DNA of 64,000 nucleotides from Haloarcula pellucida (GTDB taxonomy: Archaea; Halobacteriota; Halobacteria; Halobacteriales; Haloarculaceae). Each line of letters opens with the position of its first letter. Within the stretch, counting starts at the first letter, position 1. Position numbers and translations under genes: made by a program. The notes beneath the pieces were generated by a model. It did not search any database and was not told the DNA's origin. It saw nothing but the letters and a program-made list of their open reading frames with translations. The stretch covers positions 1,034,262 to 1,098,261 of the forward strand of contig NZ_BMOU01000001.1 in assembly GCF_014647235.1 (NCBI RefSeq), written 5' to 3'. Below are positions 61,337-64,000 of the stretch, piece after piece.

Positions 61337-62155
61337 ATGAGTGCAACCCTATTGAACGACGACGTCGGTGCGATGCTGTCGTCGGTGTTCGACGACGCCG
61401 ACGACCCGATATACGTCGTGAACCCGGACCGAGACACCATCTCGGCACTCGTGACGACGTTAGACGAACAGACAGAGCCTCCGGAAGTGCGGCTGCTTGC
61501 GGACGAACGAGCCCTGAAAGACGTCATGGACGACTTTCTGGTGGCGAGTACGGCCGCCGACCTCGTCGAGAGCGGCGACCTGACGATGCGACTGTTGGCG
61601 CACGTGCCGACCCACTCGGTCGCAGTCACGGCCGACAGCGTCTTCGCGCTCGTGACCATCGGCGACGCTGTCGGCGGTCTGGGGACCGACGACAGCGAGT
61701 TCGTAGACGGGGCATACGAGTACTACGAGACCACGTGGGAGGGGGCTGAAGCGTACTCCCTCCGAACACCACCAATCACTACCGTCCGTAGCACGCTAGA
61801 GAGCGAGATCGGCGAAGCGACCGCGGCGGACTTCGACAGCGTCCTCGGGTCGCTCACGACCGCGCGCGGCGACGGCGACGGCCTCGACGAAGTGACGATC
61901 AGTCTGCTGGTGGCCGCCCGGAACGGCGAACTGCTGTACGACATCAGCAAGTGGGGCGAGGACGTCGGGCTGGCGAGCAAAGCGACGTTCTCCCGGACGA
62001 AGACCAAACTCGAAGACATGGGGCTCATCGACACAGAGAAAGTCCCCATCGACGTCGGGCGTCCGCGCCTCCGCCTGATGCTCGGAGACGAGCGCCTCGA
62101 AAGCGCCGACGCCGACGAACTGGCGACGGTCGCACAGAGCCTGCTGGCCGCATAG
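61337..62155 (+). CDS. tbsP: TbsP-like transcriptional regulator (DUF5821)
   Basis: A 272-residue protein matching the haloarchaeal DUF5821 family: MSATLLNDDVGAMLSSVFDD, then LLADERALKDVMDDFLVAS, a central beta region, and a C-terminal winged helix ISKWGEDVGLASKATFSRTKTKLEDMGLI. The Haloferax volcanii member has been named TbsP, a factor acting with TrmB at sugar-metabolism promoters; I rely on memory for that name. ATG 61337 is preferred over the upstream in-frame ATG 61295. YcaO follows 31 bases downstream. Confidence 0.7.
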   Translation: MSATLLNDDVGAMLSSVFDDADDPIYVVNPDRDTISALVTTLDEQTEPPEVRLLADERALKDVMDDFLVASTAADLVESGDLTMRLLAHVPTHSVAVTADSVFALVTIGDAVGGLGTDDSEFVDGAYEYYETTWEGAEAYSLRTPPITTVRSTLESEIGEATAADFDSVLGSLTTARGDGDGLDEVTISLLVAARNGELLYDISKWGEDVGLASKATFSRTKTKLEDMGLIDTEKVPIDVGRPRLRLMLGDERLESADADELATVAQSLLAA

Positions 62156-62186
62156 GTTTTTCCGCCCCCTCTGTGTTTTCCCGGAC

Positions 62187-63899
62187 ATGAGTACTGTCGA
62201 AGTCGTCGGGAGCGGTCCCGCCGTCGAGTCGTTGGTCGCGGCGCTGGCGGAGACGCCGTCTGAGGTAGTTCGGCGGGAGGACCCGCTCACCGGCGACGCC
62301 GACCTGAGCGTCGTCGTCGGGCAGGTCACGGCCGACCTGTTCGGCACTGCGAACGAGCGTGCGAGAGCGACCGGGACGCCGTGGGTAGCCGTCGAACTCG
62401 GCGGCATCGGTGGCGTCCCCGTCACCGACGCCGCAATCGCCGGATTCGGCCCACAAACCGGCTGTTACGACTGTCTGACCGAACGCGTGCGCTCGAACGC
62501 CGACCAGCAATCCGACCCCGCAGGGGCCCCCGCCGCCAGTACGCAACGGTTCGCCGGTGCCGTCGCGGGACGACGAATCGAACAGGCGCTCGCCGGGGAG
62601 GGCGTCGTCGTCGGGACGGTGCTCGAACTGCCCCACACCGAGCGACAGTTCCTCCCAGTCCCGGGGTGTGCGTGTCGAGACGCGGAACGGTGGACGCTCA
62701 CTCACGCTGGGGACCGTGACCACGACCGAGAGGCGTTGTCCCGCGCGGAGGCCGGCCTCGACGAGCGAGTCGGTATCGTCCGGAACGTGGGCGAGGCCGA
62801 GTCGTTCCCGGCGCCGTACTACCTCGCGGAGCTCACGGACACCGCCCGGTTCAGCGACGTGACGGCCCCACAGCAGGCCGCCGGCGTCGCGACGGACTGG
62901 GACTCGGCGTTCATGAAGGCGCTCGGCGAGAGCTACGAACGGTACGCCGCCGGCGTCTACCGAGCGGCGGAGATGGTCTCGGGGACCGGCGAGGCGGTGG
63001 CAGAGCGCCTCGACCCAGCAGAGTTCGTCGCCCCCGACGGCGGCGCGTGGGGCGGGGGTGAGGCCGTACCGTGGGTCCCTGCAGAGAACCTCGGCACGGG
63101 TACACAGCGCCTCGCTCCGGCAGAAGTAGTCGTCTACCCGCCGCCATCCCACGCCGTCCGCCCGGCGACGACGACGGGACTCGGACTGGGAAGTTCGGAG
63201 ACCGACGCGCTCCTCTCGGGCCTCTACGAAGTGGTCGAACGCGACGCGGCGATGCTCTCGTGGTACGCCACCTACGACCCGCTGGAAGTCGTCGTCGAGG
63301 GCAACGAGACGTTCGACGCGCTCCGGCGACGTGCCCGCTCGGAGGACCTCGACGTGACGGCGCTGTTGCTCACGCAGGACGTCGACGTGCCCGTCGTCGC
63401 CGTCGCCCTCGAACGCGAGACGTGGCCGAAGTTCGCGCTGGGGTCGTCGGCCCGCCTCGACCCGGCCGAGGCGGCCGTCGGGGCGCTCGAAGAAGCGCTC
63501 CAGAACTGGATGGAACTCCGCGGGATGGGGCCGGAGGACGCCGCGGACGCCGACGGGGCAATCGGATGGTACGCGGACCGACCGGAAGCGGCCGCGTCGC
63601 TGACCGAGACGGCGACGGCCGTGCCCATATCGAGCGTCGGTCCCGACTCCGTGCCGACCGGTGGGGCCGAACTCGACGAACTCGTCGACCGGGTGGTGGA
63701 TGCTGGTCTGTCCCCGTTCGCAAGCCGACTCACGACGCCGGACCTCGAACTGATGGGGTTCGAGGCGGTCCGGGCGTTCTGTCCGACCGCCCAACCGCTG
63801 TTCTTCGACGAGAGCTACTTCGGCGACCGCACGGAGACGGTGCCGACGGCCCTCGGCTTCGAGCCACGACTGGGCCGAGACCACCATCCGTTCCCCTGA
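62187..63899 (+). CDS. Fused E1-like/YcaO cyclodehydratase-type protein
   Basis: A 570-residue protein. The first ~170 residues look like the E1-like (partner C) domain of azoline/thioamide-forming enzymes: a short Rossmann start VEVVGSGPAVESL, then four cysteines C93/C96 and C161/C163 for zinc. From about 215 on is YcaO, with KALGESYERYAAG and GLYEVVERDAAM, the acidic ATP/Mg residues, and a C-terminal HHPFP (a P-x-P end as in cyclodehydratases). It should activate peptide backbone amides with ATP. No candidate precursor peptide or oxidase gene is in view. It is read from the same strand as the tbsP-like gene. Confidence 0.82.
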   Translation: MSTVEVVGSGPAVESLVAALAETPSEVVRREDPLTGDADLSVVVGQVTADLFGTANERARATGTPWVAVELGGIGGVPVTDAAIAGFGPQTGCYDCLTERVRSNADQQSDPAGAPAASTQRFAGAVAGRRIEQALAGEGVVVGTVLELPHTERQFLPVPGCACRDAERWTLTHAGDRDHDREALSRAEAGLDERVGIVRNVGEAESFPAPYYLAELTDTARFSDVTAPQQAAGVATDWDSAFMKALGESYERYAAGVYRAAEMVSGTGEAVAERLDPAEFVAPDGGAWGGGEAVPWVPAENLGTGTQRLAPAEVVVYPPPSHAVRPATTTGLGLGSSETDALLSGLYEVVERDAAMLSWYATYDPLEVVVEGNETFDALRRRARSEDLDVTALLLTQDVDVPVVAVALERETWPKFALGSSARLDPAEAAVGALEEALQNWMELRGMGPEDAADADGAIGWYADRPEAAASLTETATAVPISSVGPDSVPTGGAELDELVDRVVDAGLSPFASRLTTPDLELMGFEAVRAFCPTAQPLFFDESYFGDRTETVPTALGFEPRLGRDHHPFP

Positions 63900-63913
63900 C
63901 TCGATTACCGGTT

Positions 63914-63923
63914 AGTTTAATAC
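63914..63923 (+). promoter_or_regulatory. Possible TATA before the edge gene
   Basis: AGTTTAATAC, about 65 bases before a potential ATG at 63981. Weak evidence. Confidence 0.3.
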
Positions 63924-63980
63924 GAGCCGCGTCGTCAGTTACCGTCGTGTGATAGGCGGTATCACAGCGCATGGACACAC

Positions 63981-64000
63981 ATGGTGACAGAGTTCGACCT
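63981..64000 (+). CDS. Possible start of a further gene, cut by the window edge
   Basis: ATG 63981 opens a frame reading MVTEFD. ATG 63971 opens another frame (MDTHGD). The MVTEFD frame is more acidic and thus likelier, but only six codons are visible, so no product can be named. Confidence 0.3.

Noticed and set aside
1-64000. tRNA genes and CRISPR arrays
   Set aside because: No T-arm GGTTCGAATCC-like signature with a foldable cloverleaf and no regularly spaced direct repeats were found. A tRNAscan-SE and CRISPR finder run would be decisive.

Overview
The window is about 64 kb of GC-rich DNA. It carries very acidic proteins, archaeal TATA-box promoters sitting about 25 bases upstream of start codons (many apparently leaderless), archaeal L37e, Lsm, pelota, NEMF/RqcH-type, Elp3 and Lhr genes, Tat signals on most exported proteins, and several families that are essentially haloarchaeal (amphi-Trp protein, TbsP-like regulator, DUF2237, DUF4013 pairs). 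This is chromosomal sequence of a halophilic archaeon (class Halobacteria). The genus cannot be fixed from the sequence alone.

Layout. 0-5.5 kb: respiratory block with a heme-copper oxidase subunit I that has a four-helix C-terminal extension, a divergent subunit II, an alkaline-phosphatase-fold protein and a DUF420 (CtaM-like) protein. 5.5-7.4 kb: lsm-rpl37e-purF run. 7.4-14 kb: AI-2E-type permease, M42 aminopeptidase, Zn-metalloprotease, FemX-like acyltransferase and small conserved proteins. 14-21.3 kb: Dna2-like nuclease-helicase with Cas4-type cysteines, PH-domain membrane pair, Tat-exported protein, beta carbonic anhydrase. 21.4-36.4 kb: Lhr helicase, membrane-anchored winged-helix regulator, MBL hydrolases, GAF histidine kinase, pelota and an RqcH/NEMF homologue separated by two DUF4013 membrane proteins, a frameshifted gene, an FAD oxidoreductase and a Tat protein.

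36.4-41.0 kb is the clear accessory island. It has lower GC, a truncated SRPBCC fragment, two direct ~141-bp copies of an IS1595-type transposase 3' end, a decayed IS6 element, and cargo consisting of an ABM-domain protein, a cystathionine/homoserine PLP enzyme, a small membrane protein and an AT-rich Tat lipoprotein.

41-58.9 kb returns to core genes: Elp3, cupin, an S1/OB/DHH protein with a degenerate DHH motif, Yip1, FMN reductase, MutY, a sensor kinase, MgtC/DUF4010, a second AI-2E permease with PadR next to it, amphi-Trp, a strong ncRNA candidate at 54.5 kb, then glyA-lipoprotein-folD-NUDIX (one-carbon metabolism). 58.9-64 kb: a CHAT-domain protease-like protein, a TbsP-like regulator and a fused E1-like/YcaO cyclodehydratase, and then what may be the start of one more gene at the edge.

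Outside annotated genes, three sequence families stand out: (i) two ~80-bp nested palindromes that each end on the stop codon of the gene they follow (8.8 and 21.4 kb); (ii) two ~40-bp double-hairpin units lying in frame inside unrelated genes (rqcH and mutY); (iii) a promoter-plus-two-hairpin unit that looks like a small RNA gene (54.5 kb). All searches needed to prove these are stated with the findings; none could be run here.
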